This document shows positions 9,132 through 19,287 of a DNA stretch of 58,630 bases, in pieces. The notes under the pieces are model-generated. The model was not told the origin of the DNA. It did no database searches and worked only from the letters and a program-made list of their open reading frames with translations. The DNA is taken from the NCBI GenBank assembly GCA_903905445.1, contig CAIVGO010000253.1, forward strand, positions 1-58,630. The letters are read 5' to 3'. The position numbers and the translations under genes were made by a program. Origin of the DNA: an uncultured Bacteroidota bacterium (GTDB lineage Bacteria; Bacteroidota; Bacteroidia; Chitinophagales; Saprospiraceae). Each line of letters starts with the position of its first letter. Position 1 is the stretch's first letter.

Positions 9132-9187
9132 AACAAAATCTGTTTGGTGTTGTACCTTTAGTGAATAGGTAGTTTAACTTTTCGATG

Positions 9188-9218
9188 CAAAAGTATTGCT
9201 ATTATATTGAAACGCAAA
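9188..9218 (-). promoter_or_regulatory. Promoter of icd
   Basis: On the minus strand TTTG (9215-9218) is followed by exactly 19 bp and then TACTTTTG (9188-9195): a textbook Bacteroidota -33/-7 pair. The leader is about 50 nt. Confidence 0.7.
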
Positions 9219-9312
9219 ATTGCGGCCTTATTTTATGTAAAGCCTGGATCATTGATAAATATCGTACGTTTTACAGATTGGAATCGTACTCAAATGGAAT
9301 CATTCCGGCAAA

Positions 9313-9744
9313 TCATGCAGCGGTAATGAAAAAATCAACCAGGACGCTGTGCTTTTTTAGTTTTTCCAACGCTTCTATATTGAGCGGTTTGGGCAAAAAG
9401 TCAACGACCAAGGGGTGATTCAGGGCGCGGTCCTTTTCAAAAGGATCTACGCTCGAGGAAAGGATAAAGATTTTGGTTTGTGGCGTTTTTTCTGGAAACA
9501 TTTCGGCGAAAGCAGACAAAAACTCCCAGCCATTCATAACAGGCATGTTCAAGTCCAACAAAATGACTTCCGGATAAACCCGTGCTTCCATGGGTAAATT
9601 TTGTTGTTCCGAAAAATGTTCGAGTGCGTAGGCGCCGTTTTCTGCGGTCAACAATGTTTCGCAAAAGTTGGCTTTCTCCAAAATCAGTCGAATGAGCATG
9701 AGGGTCATTTTGTCGTCATCGACGCATAGCAAGGTGGGGATCAT
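9313..9744 (-). CDS. Single-domain response regulator (143 aa)
   Basis: A stand-alone receiver domain with no output domain: acidic residues in CVDDDKM (9-11), phospho-acceptor Asp64 in LLDLNMPVMNG, and Lys in FLPKPL near residue 120. Its start overlaps the stop of the giant histidine kinase by four bases (ATGA), so the two are translationally coupled and are almost certainly a cognate pair. Such proteins normally act by protein-protein interaction or as phosphate shuttles, so the output of this pathway is elsewhere. Confidence 0.93.
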   Translation of the reverse strand: MIPTLLCVDDDKMTLMLIRLILEKANFCETLLTAENGAYALEHFSEQQNLPMEARVYPEVILLDLNMPVMNGWEFLSAFAEMFPEKTPQTKIFILSSSVDPFEKDRALNHPLVVDFLPKPLNIEALEKLKKHSVLVDFFITAA

Positions 9745-12700
9745 GATGCATCAGGTTTAAAACATATGGTAAATTTGGTTCCTTCTAATGGCTTACTTTC
9801 GACAGCAATGGAGCCTCCTAACGCGGTTATTTGCGAATGAACCAGATATAGTCCGATCCCTTTGCTGTCTTTGTGGGTATGAAATTTTTGGTACAGGCCA
9901 AAAATTCGATCTTTCACTTTTTCCAAATCGAATCCCAGGCCTTGATCCTCAAAATTAAGGTGTATATTTTTATTTTTCATGTAACTGTATATTTTTATTT
10001 TAGGATTTTCGTTTTTCTTGGAATATTTGATGGAATTGGTCAGCAAGTTTAGAAAAATACTCTCTAAATATTCAACGTTGAATACAACTTCCGGCGCTTC
10101 GTGAAAATCGATTTCAATGATTGCGCCCGATTCATCAATCAGGTGCTGAATCGAATTTGTGACAGACTGGTAAACCCGAGCAAATTGGATAGACCGCAAC
10201 GTTAAATTGGTATTGCCTTTTACAATCAAAATATCGATCAGGTCATTCAGTGTATTGTTTAAATGTAACGTTGACTTTTTTAAGGCATCAATCAATACGA
10301 TGGTCTCTTTGTGGGTAATATGTTCCAAATCCAATAAATCGAATACGGAAAGCATATTTGTCAACGGAGAACGTAAGTTATGCGAAGTGATGTAAGAAAA
10401 CTGCTTTAACTCTCGGTTGTTATTTGTCAACGCCTCAATCAGTTGCTTTTTCTCTTCATCCATCGCTTTCTTTTGGGTGATGTCTTTAGCAACTGCATAG
10501 AGAAGTCCTTCTGATTTTAAGGGTACCATTTGCCATTCAAACCAAACAATTTTCCCGGATTTGGTAATGAAGCGGTTTTCAACCATTAAGGGTTGTAGTT
10601 CGTTGTGTGATTCCTTAAATCCGCCCAAATACATACCTCGGTCCTCCGGATGTACAAATTCTGGTATATATGTTGAAAGCAATTCTGCTTCTGTATATTC
10701 CATGATTTTTACCATGGCCGGATTTATTTTCCGGAAATAACAATCCTCACTGGCAATACAAAGTACATCCGGTGAAAGACTAAAGAAATGATTCAACTCT
10801 TCGTCAATTCTGTTTTTTTGAATGTCAGCCCCGATTTGTGTGCTGATGCTTTGTAATAAATTGCAGGTTTGAGGGGACTTTGAAAACAGTTTTTCAGAAT
10901 AAAGGCAAAAAACAGCAATGATCTCCGCTTTAAAGAAGATAGGAATGCCAATGGCACTTACCAAACCCACTTGTTTGGCAATCTCTTTTCTGAGGAAAGG
11001 GCGATCATTCAGAGTATCCCAATACACAATGTTTTTTTCCTCCAGGGTTGTTCCAATCAGGCCTTGCCCGAACACTACATTGTGCCGTACCAGCGCATCT
11101 GTCATGCTCATAAATCGGGGATCCGTCATCCAGCACGTACGGAACATCATTCTGGTCGCCTTGAAATTGATAGACCAGGCTTCTGCATAAGGACAATCGA
11201 AATGTTTGGCAAGGAGTGAAGCTGCAAGTTGCATGCCCTGATCAAGCGAATCATGTTGGTTGATGGCGCGCAATATCTGATTAAATGTTTCTCGTTCTGC
11301 TTCCGCTATTTTTCGTTCTGTAATATCTTTTTGTATGGAAATTACATGGGTAAATTGGCCCTTTGGGTTAAAAATGGGTACCACTGAGCAATTATTCCAA
11401 AAAGTATCACCATTTTTTTTATAGTTAATTGATTCAACTTCAATAGGTTGTCCAAGTTTAAGTGCATCATTTACGCGTTGAACATCCGTTTCATCTGTTT
11501 TGGGGCCTAATAATATGCGTGGAGGTATAAACTTAATTTCTTCAAGCGTATAGCCTGTTAGGCCAGTAAAGGCTGCATTGGCATAAATGACCACGACACG
11601 ATCGGAAAGGTGTTCATCAACTTCCATGATCATAATGGCATCCTTCGCATTGGTGATCACCGATTCCAGCAATTTCATTTGCTGCTCTTCTTCTTTTTGG
11701 TGGGTGATATCCTGCATCGCACCAATCATACGCACGGCCTTCCCGTTTTCATCGCGGATGGCCACCCCTTTATCGCTCACAAAGCCATATTGATGATTAG
11801 AACGCAAGTATCGATATGTCTCATGCCAAATACCTTTTTCGGTTTGAATGTGTCGAAGCAGGCTCTGTAATACCCGATCGCGGTCCTCTTCATGAACACG
11901 GTCTACCCAAAATTCAAGGTTTGTCTGCTGTGTGGTATTTTCATTTCCAAACAGGCGGGCATAAGAATCACCCCAAAATAACGTATTGGTAATCAGATCA
12001 TAATCCCAAATCGCATCCGAGGTAGCTTGCGTAGCATACTCAAAACGTTCATTGCTTAATTTTAAATTTTGCTCAATCGCCTTGTTTTCAATGATGATCT
12101 GTAAAATATTTCGGGCGCGCGTGATCGTTTGCATTTCCGAAGCATTGGGCGATTTCGGGGTGGGGTGGTATATCGCGAACGTGCCGACGATTGTTTCATT
12201 GGAGTCAAAAATTGGAATAGACCAGCATGACTTCAAATTATGTGCGATTGCAATTGCGCCATGTTTTGACCAACGGTGGTCTTTACTAATGTCGGGAATA
12301 ATCACCGTTTGTTTTGTAAAGGCTGCGGTGCCGCAAGACCCAACTTCCGGGCCGATTTCAATGCCTTCTATTAATTCCAAATAAGATTTTGGCAAGCCGA
12401 CAGAAACCCAGTTCAATAACTTATTATTGCGTAATTTTTGGATTGAACAAATCATATTCGGATGTAACCGTTCAATTTCTGTCAGGTAAAAACGGATCGT
12501 TTCTTCAATTTTACTATCTTTCTTAATGTTCATTTCCAGCACCTGTTGCTCCAATTGTTGCAAATGAAGCAAATGCCGGGTTTGTGTAATATCTTTAAAA
12601 TAAACGGAAAGCCCAATTTCGGAAGGATAAGCAGAAATCTCAAACCATTTGTCTATAAAGGGGTAATACTCCTCGAAATGTACGGGTACATGGGCTTCCA

Positions 12701-14099
12701 TCGACCGGTGGTATTCCCTGAAAAACACCATTTCACGCGCATCTCCATATACCTTCCACATATTTTTTCCGAGCACTTTTTCCCGAGGCAGGGTAGTAAT
12801 AACTTCTGCTGCCCGGTTCCAGTACGTCACTTCCCAATTGCGGTTGATGGTGCAAAAGCCGTCGGTAATACTTTCCAGAATGGTGTTCTTTTCTGCAAGC
12901 AAATCTATCAAGGTTTGCTCTGCGCGCTTCCGGTCGGTTATATCCTGACAAATACCATACATTCTGACAGGGATATCGCCACTTTTTTCGGTGCGGATCG
13001 TAAGTCTTTTCCAGCGTTCATTGCCCTTGGCCGTTACAAATTCCAATTCAACATCGACATCTAAGCCATCTAGTATCGCCTGGTTAAATATTGCATTCAT
13101 CCGATCGCGCGGTGCCCCTTCCTTAAAGAAACGCTCGGCATAATTCAGGTCTGGTACAAAATCATCGGAAACTTCATGGATTTGACGCATGGTTTCATTC
13201 CAGATGATCTTGTTTTGCGCAAAATCAAGTTCCCAACTACCAATTTTTGCCACCTCCTCTGTATCTTCCAGCAGCTTTTGTTTCTTTTTACTTTCACTGA
13301 TGTCGGTAATTGAGCCCGCCATGCGTATTGCGCGACCTTCCTGGTTCCAACTCGCTTGGGCCCGTACCAAAAACCAGGTATATACCCCCAAATGATCCTT
13401 CATGCGAAATTCTTGCAGAAAAGGCTCATTGTGTTTAAAGTGCAAGGTAAGTGCTTGCAATACCTGGTCGCGATCGGCGGGATATACCCGCTTGTTGAAA
13501 AAAAGCACCCCTTCATTGTCGCTTTGGGTATCTAAACCAAACATTTCTTTAAAGCGGGGCGAAAAAAAAGCAGTGTCCGATTCCAAATCCCATTCCCACA
13601 AGCCATCTCGTGCCGCCTCCATCGTGAGGTTGAACCGTTGAATGCCATCTACCAGGGCCTTCTCGGTCTTCAATTTTTTTGTAATATCCTGCAATGTGCC
13701 GTACATCCTGCACACTTTGCCATGTTCATCAAATTCGGGGGTAGCAATTGAATGGACAATCACTACTTCGCCATCCGGACGAACCAAACGCTTTTTTATA
13801 TCATAGCGCTGGCCATTTTCTACGGCATGGTAAAAGGTAAACAGGGTGCGTTCCCGGTCGTCGGGGTGAATCATCGCGATGGCCAATTCGGTGCTCGACT
13901 CCCGCTCACCCGGTTTTAATCCGCATATTTTATAATAATTGTCCGACCAAACTTGCTTACCTGTAGGAATATCCATTTCCCAACTCCCGGTATTGGACAG
14001 TTGTTCCATCAATTCAAGCATCCGCTTCTTTTGATGTAGTTGGTCCTGCAACATCGTTTTTTCCGCGTGTAATTCCGTGGCTTGTGTCTCAGTGTACAT
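9741..14099 (-). CDS. Multi-PAS/GAF hybrid-free sensor histidine kinase (1452 aa)
   Basis: A soluble kinase without signal peptide or transmembrane helix. From the N-terminus I read PAS1 (about 35-150), PAS2 (155-275), PAS3 (280-395), PAS4 (400-510), a GAF domain (about 520-680, SVGLPKSYLELIEGIEIGP), PAS5 (690-810), PAS6 (815-945), a second GAF (950-1090), PAS7 (1100-1220), a HisKA region with TSHNLRSPL (phospho-acceptor His1240) and a HATPase_c domain (about 1330-1452, NLLTNSIKYS and GIGLYLVHSQ). Each PAS is followed by the PAC-type segment (GTLQDITKK, GSITDISES, SIQKDITER). It has no receiver; the receiver is the next gene, overlapping by 4 bp. With seven PAS and two GAF modules it probably integrates several cytoplasmic signals (redox, light, small ligands), but no ligand can be named. 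Confidence 0.93.
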   Translation of the reverse strand: MYTETQATELHAEKTMLQDQLHQKKRMLELMEQLSNTGSWEMDIPTGKQVWSDNYYKICGLKPGERESSTELAIAMIHPDDRERTLFTFYHAVENGQRYDIKKRLVRPDGEVVIVHSIATPEFDEHGKVCRMYGTLQDITKKLKTEKALVDGIQRFNLTMEAARDGLWEWDLESDTAFFSPRFKEMFGLDTQSDNEGVLFFNKRVYPADRDQVLQALTLHFKHNEPFLQEFRMKDHLGVYTWFLVRAQASWNQEGRAIRMAGSITDISESKKKQKLLEDTEEVAKIGSWELDFAQNKIIWNETMRQIHEVSDDFVPDLNYAERFFKEGAPRDRMNAIFNQAILDGLDVDVELEFVTAKGNERWKRLTIRTEKSGDIPVRMYGICQDITDRKRAEQTLIDLLAEKNTILESITDGFCTINRNWEVTYWNRAAEVITTLPREKVLGKNMWKVYGDAREMVFFREYHRSMEAHVPVHFEEYYPFIDKWFEISAYPSEIGLSVYFKDITQTRHLLHLQQLEQQVLEMNIKKDSKIEETIRFYLTEIERLHPNMICSIQKLRNNKLLNWVSVGLPKSYLELIEGIEIGPEVGSCGTAAFTKQTVIIPDISKDHRWSKHGAIAIAHNLKSCWSIPIFDSNETIVGTFAIYHPTPKSPNASEMQTITRARNILQIIIENKAIEQNLKLSNERFEYATQATSDAIWDYDLITNTLFWGDSYARLFGNENTTQQTNLEFWVDRVHEEDRDRVLQSLLRHIQTEKGIWHETYRYLRSNHQYGFVSDKGVAIRDENGKAVRMIGAMQDITHQKEEEQQMKLLESVITNAKDAIMIMEVDEHLSDRVVVIYANAAFTGLTGYTLEEIKFIPPRILLGPKTDETDVQRVNDALKLGQPIEVESINYKKNGDTFWNNCSVVPIFNPKGQFTHVISIQKDITERKIAEAERETFNQILRAINQHDSLDQGMQLAASLLAKHFDCPYAEAWSINFKATRMMFRTCWMTDPRFMSMTDALVRHNVVFGQGLIGTTLEEKNIVYWDTLNDRPFLRKEIAKQVGLVSAIGIPIFFKAEIIAVFCLYSEKLFSKSPQTCNLLQSISTQIGADIQKNRIDEELNHFFSLSPDVLCIASEDCYFRKINPAMVKIMEYTEAELLSTYIPEFVHPEDRGMYLGGFKESHNELQPLMVENRFITKSGKIVWFEWQMVPLKSEGLLYAVAKDITQKKAMDEEKKQLIEALTNNNRELKQFSYITSHNLRSPLTNMLSVFDLLDLEHITHKETIVLIDALKKSTLHLNNTLNDLIDILIVKGNTNLTLRSIQFARVYQSVTNSIQHLIDESGAIIEIDFHEAPEVVFNVEYLESIFLNLLTNSIKYSKKNENPKIKIYSYMKNKNIHLNFEDQGLGFDLEKVKDRIFGLYQKFHTHKDSKGIGLYLVHSQITALGGSIAVESKPLEGTKFTICFKPDAS

Positions 14100-14245
14100 T
14101 TAAACAGGTTTGGCGAATAAATCTGAATGTATGCTAAAGTCAGCAATTATACCAACTCGTTCAAAAAGAATGCCACGAATGTACTTTAATTTACCGTTTT
14201 AAAGTAAAAATGCATGGTTTATTGATGCGTAACATTCAACATACG

Positions 14246-14430
14246 CTATTTTTCCAGACAAAATCGAAACGTACTTCCTGTTCCTATTTCCGATTCTACT
14301 TCGATGGTTCCTCCTAATCGCTCAATCAACTTCTTTACGTTAGAGATATTTTATCGCATTTGCCACCAAATTAATCAATATCTGGTTTAATGCAGCGCGG
14401 TGGCAATTAATCACTACCGGTTTTGTATAT
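14246..14430 (-). pseudogene. Remnant of a histidine kinase ATPase domain
   Basis: No ORF is listed here, but the minus strand encodes two adjoining pieces of a HATPase_c domain in different frames. The first reads HRAALNQILINLVANAIKYL then stop (N box). The second, beginning four bases after that stop's first base, reads NVKKLIERLGGTIEVESEIG and continues GTGSTFRFCLEK to a proper stop at 14246 (the G2-to-end part). The central ATP-lid section is missing and no upstream kinase frame is open, so this is the decayed 3' end of a kinase gene with an internal deletion and a frameshift. It sits 147 bp upstream of the 1452-aa kinase; between them I see no gene. Confidence 0.75.
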
Positions 14431-14564
14431 GTATTGTTTTAAAATCGAGATTCCAAAGCGGTTATTTAAATGTTGGTAACTTTTTATCAAAAAAGTACCT
14501 ACAATTTGTGTCAAATATAGAAATTTGTCCCCCGCTCCAATACCATTTAACACAATTATATCCC

Positions 14565-16682
14565 ATGAGTTACGCAAGCCGTATTTCCCAAATTCTGAGC
14601 ATCCCCTTTCGTCGGGTAGAAGCCACCGTCGAACTCCTCGAATCCGGTGCTACCATTCCGTTTATCGCCCGCTACCGCAAAGAAGCCACTGGCGAATTGG
14701 ATGAAGTGCAAATCGCTGATATTCAAGATGTCCTTAAAAAATTGATGGAACTCGATAAACGGCGCGAAGTGATTCTGCAAAGCATTGAGGAGCAAGGTAA
14801 ACTTACGCCTGAATTGCGCAAATCCATCGAATCGGCTGCAACCATGACCGAATTGGAAGACCTATACCTTCCATACCGCCCAAAACGCAAAACACGCGCT
14901 ACCATGGCCATCGAAAAAGGCCTGGAACCACTCGCACAACGACTCTTCGCACAACGCGATAAAGCCATCGAAACCATTGCTGCTCAATATATTACAGATC
15001 AAGTACCCAATGTTGACGAAGCCCTGCAAGGTGCGCGTGACATCATGGCTGAGTGGATTGCGGAGGACAAAAAAGCACGCGATAAAATACGCCGCCACTT
15101 TGATAAAGGGGCCATCATTGCCTCCAAACTGGTAAAAGGCAAGGAAGAAGCGGCCAAGAAATACCAGGATTACTTCGAATGGAGTGAAAAACTGTCCAAT
15201 TGTCCTTCACATCGCCTGCTGGCCATGCGCCGGGGCGAAGAAGAAGGCTTCCTGCGCGTGGGCATCGCACCCGATGAAGAAATGTCGATCAAAGACCTGG
15301 ATGCCTTGTATGTTACGACGTTTGGCGAGGCTGCTGATCAGGTGCGGCAAGCGGTAAAAGACAGTTACAAACGATTGTTGCAACCGGGCATCGAAACCGA
15401 ATTCCGTAATGTCAGCAAAGAAAAAGCAGACCTCGAGGCAATTCGCGTTTTTGCCGAAAACCTGCGCCAATTGCTGCTATCTGCCCCGTTGGGTGAAAAA
15501 TCTGTGCTGGGGATCGACCCTGGTTTCCGTACCGGCTGCAAGGTGGTTTGCCTGGATGCCAACGGTAACCTGCTGCACAATACCGCCATTTACCCGCACG
15601 AACCACAGCGCCAAGTGTTTGAAAGCCAGAGTATTATTGAAGGACTGGTCGACAAATATGGTATCGATGCCATTTCGGTTGGCAACGGAACAGCGGGCCG
15701 GGAAACCATGGATTTCCTGCACAAAATCAAATTTGCCCGCCCCATTGAAATATTTCAGGTCAATGAAGCCGGTGCCTCTATATATTCTGCCTCTGAAGTC
15801 GCGCGCGAAGAGTTTCCAAGCCAGGATTTGACGGTGCGTGGAGCAGTCAGTATCGGCCGCCGCTTAATGGATCCCCTGGCCGAATTGGTTAAAATTGACC
15901 CGAAAAGCATCGGGGTAGGGCAGTATCAGCACGATGTGAATCAAACCTTGCTCAAGGCTAGTTTGGATAGAACGGTCGAAAGTTGCGTAAATGCGGTAGG
16001 GATCAACCTGAATACCGCCAGCAAACACCTTTTAACGTACGTTTCGGGACTTGGCCCTGTGCTGGCGCAAAACATCGTGCAATACCGTGCTGAAAATGGC
16101 GCGTTTAAAAGTCGCACTGAAATAAAAAAAGTAGCCCGACTCGGTGATAAGGCCTTCGAACAATGCGCGGGCTTTTTACGCATCCGGGAGGCCAAAAATC
16201 CACTGGATAACACCGCAGTGCACCCCGAACGCTATGCCTTGGTGCAAAAAATGGCCGATGATTTGGGCTGTTCCCTCCAAGATTTAATCAAAGACCGCGC
16301 GCAACGCCAACGGATCAACCTCAAACAATATGTGCAAGGCGATGTGGGCTTACCGACCCTGCAAGACATTTTGAAAGAGTTGGAAAAACCCGGATTGGAT
16401 CCACGCGGGGCCGCCAAATCTTTCGAATTTGCCAATGTACATACCCTCGACGACCTTCAGGTAGGCATGGTATTGCCCGGAATCGTTACGAATATCACCA
16501 ATTTTGGCGCCTTTATCGATATTGGCATCAAGGATTCAGGCCTGGTGCACGTTTCTCAATTGTCGAACAAGTTTGTCACCAACCCGCTGGAAGTGGTGCA
16601 TTTGCAGCAACAAGTAATGGTGCGGGTGCTGGAAATAGACTACGCCCGCAAAAGGGTAGCCCTCACGATGAAGGATGTGTAA
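14565..16682 (+). CDS. tex: Tex family RNA-binding transcriptional accessory protein (705 aa)
   Basis: Tex binds nucleic acid and is thought to act with the transcription machinery. Order of domains: N-terminal helical Tex domain (SILSIPFRRVEATVELLESG-like opening, PFIARYRKEATGELDE), YqgF/RNase H-like domain (about 305-430, VLGIDPGFRTGCKVV), helix-hairpin-helix pairs (about 480-560, VSGLGPVLAQNIVQYR) and a C-terminal S1 RNA-binding domain (about 630-705, VTNITNFGAFIDIGIKDSGLVHVSQLS). The track starts the ORF at 14400, but the preceding 55 residues are unlike Tex; the ATG at 14565 gives the family's MSYASRISQILSIP-type start. It converges on the DUF5686 gene with two bases between the stops. 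Confidence 0.95.
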   Translation: MSYASRISQILSIPFRRVEATVELLESGATIPFIARYRKEATGELDEVQIADIQDVLKKLMELDKRREVILQSIEEQGKLTPELRKSIESAATMTELEDLYLPYRPKRKTRATMAIEKGLEPLAQRLFAQRDKAIETIAAQYITDQVPNVDEALQGARDIMAEWIAEDKKARDKIRRHFDKGAIIASKLVKGKEEAAKKYQDYFEWSEKLSNCPSHRLLAMRRGEEEGFLRVGIAPDEEMSIKDLDALYVTTFGEAADQVRQAVKDSYKRLLQPGIETEFRNVSKEKADLEAIRVFAENLRQLLLSAPLGEKSVLGIDPGFRTGCKVVCLDANGNLLHNTAIYPHEPQRQVFESQSIIEGLVDKYGIDAISVGNGTAGRETMDFLHKIKFARPIEIFQVNEAGASIYSASEVAREEFPSQDLTVRGAVSIGRRLMDPLAELVKIDPKSIGVGQYQHDVNQTLLKASLDRTVESCVNAVGINLNTASKHLLTYVSGLGPVLAQNIVQYRAENGAFKSRTEIKKVARLGDKAFEQCAGFLRIREAKNPLDNTAVHPERYALVQKMADDLGCSLQDLIKDRAQRQRINLKQYVQGDVGLPTLQDILKELEKPGLDPRGAAKSFEFANVHTLDDLQVGMVLPGIVTNITNFGAFIDIGIKDSGLVHVSQLSNKFVTNPLEVVHLQQQVMVRVLEIDYARKRVALTMKDV

Positions 16683-16684
16683 GT

Positions 16685-19219
16685 TTAGAAAGTGACTACC
16701 GCAGAGGCCCGAATACCAAACTGACTTACATTCGGGTGGTCGAGGTAGTTAAATCGGCGAATCAAATCGACCCGCAATACTTTCAGAATATTGCTGATGC
16801 CTACGCTGGCCTCTAAATAAGGGCGCGCACTCAGGCTGTAACTGAGGGGTGAACCATCGGGTTGCGTTGGGAAAAGATAAAGTCCCGAGCCTTCTTTGGG
16901 TTGGTTAATATCAGTTACCCGGCCGTAGATCATTTTAAAGGCACATACCTCCCGAAATTTTAACCTGCGAAACAAGGGTATTTTGTTGAAAATGAGGCCA
17001 TTAAAATAATGTTCCGTCATCACCGTGAAGTAACGGTCGCTGATGAATTCCATAAAATTCATCAGGTTGTATGAAAACGGCAAGTTGATGTACGACTGGT
17101 TACCGCGATGCACGGTAAGCAAAGGATATGGAACTTTCCCGAAAATAGCCCCAGCCTCCATGTATAGAAAATTATACCCAAACGGGGGCAAATCGGTGTA
17201 TTTGTATATGCTTGCCGTCAACTCATTATAGTTGTATTGGCCGTTCATAAATCCTTTAATGCCTTTGCTGTACCGAATGTTGGCGACATAATTAAAATCG
17301 ACCAGCACCCGACCATTCGTGCCCTGGTAGTTTTTTTCGCCTGGCGCATACCGCAACTGCAAGTAAGCACCAGATGCCGATACCGGATTGAACACCGGTT
17401 CACCACCTTCCGCAGGAATAAATGACAAGGCACCCAAGGGTTTGAAATCTTGTTGTACTAAACCCGTTTGAAACGAAAAATGGTTTTCAAACTCCTTTTC
17501 ATATTCCAAGTTTAGTTTTTTATTCAAGAAAAACTTATCATTTATCCCCCGCACAAAAGAGTTCCCCAAATTACTGCCAACGCCTTGGAAGTTTTGTCCA
17601 GGTATAATCACATCATTCACATAGCTTACGCGTAGCAGATTATAAGGGAATTTGTTAAAAGTACTACCCGGCAAGGCAAAGGTGCCTTTGATCCGATATT
17701 TCCATTGTTGATCCTTTAGCCCGTAGGCTGCATACCCTTCCAACCGATATCGATCGCTAAAATTGGTACTGGTACGCCCACCAAACCGAAATCGGGTCCC
17801 TTCTACGTCATTAAATGCATAAAAAGAGTTAATCGGCCCAATTTCCAACCAACGCCCTGCAGGGGCATAAGCCCCCACCAAGATGTAAAGTGATTTAGAT
17901 ACCACTTTAAAAAAGGAAGTGCGTTGCAGGCTATCCATATGGGTGTAGGTATAGTTTTCAGCCTGCGTTAAAGGGGTAGGGCGCTTGGTAGCCCAATAAG
18001 TGGTATCATTTTGGGTCGAACCCGGTAAAAATACAATTTCTGAAACCCCTTGTAAGGTACCTTCCGGAATCGATTGGTTGAATTCGGGGTTTTGATGCAA
18101 TACATACCGTTGGGCCGCCATACCCAAACTTTTTTCGGTAATGCCAAATTGAATACGATAATCTTCCGAAACAATAATGCACTTGCCGTTGGGCAAAAAA
18201 GTATAATCTTGCGTAATGTCTAAATCATTGACCCAGTTTAGGTTAATGTTTGGATTGATCGTGAAATTAATCCGGGTAACAGGGTAGGTACTATCTAGCG
18301 CAATGTATAATTCGCCTTGCAGCAGCATGTCAAATTTGTTCCGAGGGTAAAACTCCAACCTTACCACTTTTCGCCCATTTTCCACGGTCGTATCCTGCGG
18401 GTAATAGCGGTAAAAAAGCGGTGCATTATTGGCAATCGGGCTCAAAAATTTATCGGTGAGCAGCGTAATATAATTATCGTAAATATCAATTTCTTCGTAC
18501 AGGTATTGGAGCGATTTATTGAAGCCATCATGGTCGATAAAGCCCGGGAAACGCACTGATTTGGAGGCTTTAACCAGTTTTTTCCACTTTTTTGGGTCCG
18601 ATTGGCTGTAAAAATCCATGATGTTTTCTTGCAAAAACACGGGAATAACTGCCATGCCTTCCACTTTTGAGGTGTCAGTATTGTCGAGGAGAAATCGGAT
18701 GCCCTTCAACATCTTACGATCCTTCATCTCATTTTTGAGGTTTGTCAGACCAAAGAAGAGTTTTTCATATTGTTCGTCGTGATAAGCCGACATTTCTTCA
18801 ATGTGGTTTTTATCGCGGTTATCAATAACGTGCCTAATCAGTTCGACCGCAGGATTGTTTTTGTTGCGGTATTTTTCAGGTTTTATGACAATTTCGCCGA
18901 GTTGCCGGGATTCATCCAGCAGGGTAATATCAATTTCCTGGGTCTTACCCGTTCTGACCAGTATTTCCTGGGTTCGATAACCCAAGGCGCTGGCCTTAAT
19001 CATGGTAATTGGTTTATCCGTTTTAATCGCATAATGCCCGTTTTCATCCGTTTGTTGTCCCAATGGCAGCCCAGGCACACTTACAGTTGCAAATGAAATA
19101 GGCAATTTAGTCGCCGCATCGGTAACCGTACCTTTTACAATGGTAATACTGACTTTTTGCGCAACCAATACTGGTTGGAAAAGCACCAACAACGTAACAA
19201 GCCTAATGAAAATCCGCAT
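16685..19219 (-). CDS. DUF5686/CarboxypepD_reg outer-membrane protein (844 aa)
   Basis: A signal peptide (MRIFIRLVTLLVLFQPVLVAQ) is followed by a carboxypeptidase-regulatory-like beta-sandwich (about 26-110, VTDAATKLPISFATVSVPG ... NGHYAIKTD) as in TonB-dependent receptors, then the DUF5686 region, beginning with NPAVELIRHVIDNRDKN, and a long beta-barrel-like C-terminal half alternating aromatic and polar residues that ends in Phe (ASAVVTF), a normal outer-membrane barrel terminus. No TonB plug is visible. The family is widespread in Bacteroidota and its function is not established; location in the outer membrane is inferred. Monocistronic, convergent with tex. Confidence 0.88.
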   Translation of the reverse strand: MRIFIRLVTLLVLFQPVLVAQKVSITIVKGTVTDAATKLPISFATVSVPGLPLGQQTDENGHYAIKTDKPITMIKASALGYRTQEILVRTGKTQEIDITLLDESRQLGEIVIKPEKYRNKNNPAVELIRHVIDNRDKNHIEEMSAYHDEQYEKLFFGLTNLKNEMKDRKMLKGIRFLLDNTDTSKVEGMAVIPVFLQENIMDFYSQSDPKKWKKLVKASKSVRFPGFIDHDGFNKSLQYLYEEIDIYDNYITLLTDKFLSPIANNAPLFYRYYPQDTTVENGRKVVRLEFYPRNKFDMLLQGELYIALDSTYPVTRINFTINPNINLNWVNDLDITQDYTFLPNGKCIIVSEDYRIQFGITEKSLGMAAQRYVLHQNPEFNQSIPEGTLQGVSEIVFLPGSTQNDTTYWATKRPTPLTQAENYTYTHMDSLQRTSFFKVVSKSLYILVGAYAPAGRWLEIGPINSFYAFNDVEGTRFRFGGRTSTNFSDRYRLEGYAAYGLKDQQWKYRIKGTFALPGSTFNKFPYNLLRVSYVNDVIIPGQNFQGVGSNLGNSFVRGINDKFFLNKKLNLEYEKEFENHFSFQTGLVQQDFKPLGALSFIPAEGGEPVFNPVSASGAYLQLRYAPGEKNYQGTNGRVLVDFNYVANIRYSKGIKGFMNGQYNYNELTASIYKYTDLPPFGYNFLYMEAGAIFGKVPYPLLTVHRGNQSYINLPFSYNLMNFMEFISDRYFTVMTEHYFNGLIFNKIPLFRRLKFREVCAFKMIYGRVTDINQPKEGSGLYLFPTQPDGSPLSYSLSARPYLEASVGISNILKVLRVDLIRRFNYLDHPNVSQFGIRASAVVTF

Positions 19220-19287
19220 ATTTGTTTTAACGTAAAACGCAAAGATAAGGGTTTTTGCACCCCCACATGTCTTACGAGAACGTTAAT

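Noticed and set aside
14400-14564. Extended Tex N-terminus as given by the ORF track
   Set aside because: The 55 extra residues are unlike the family and overlap the kinase remnant; the ATG at 14565 gives a normal Tex start.
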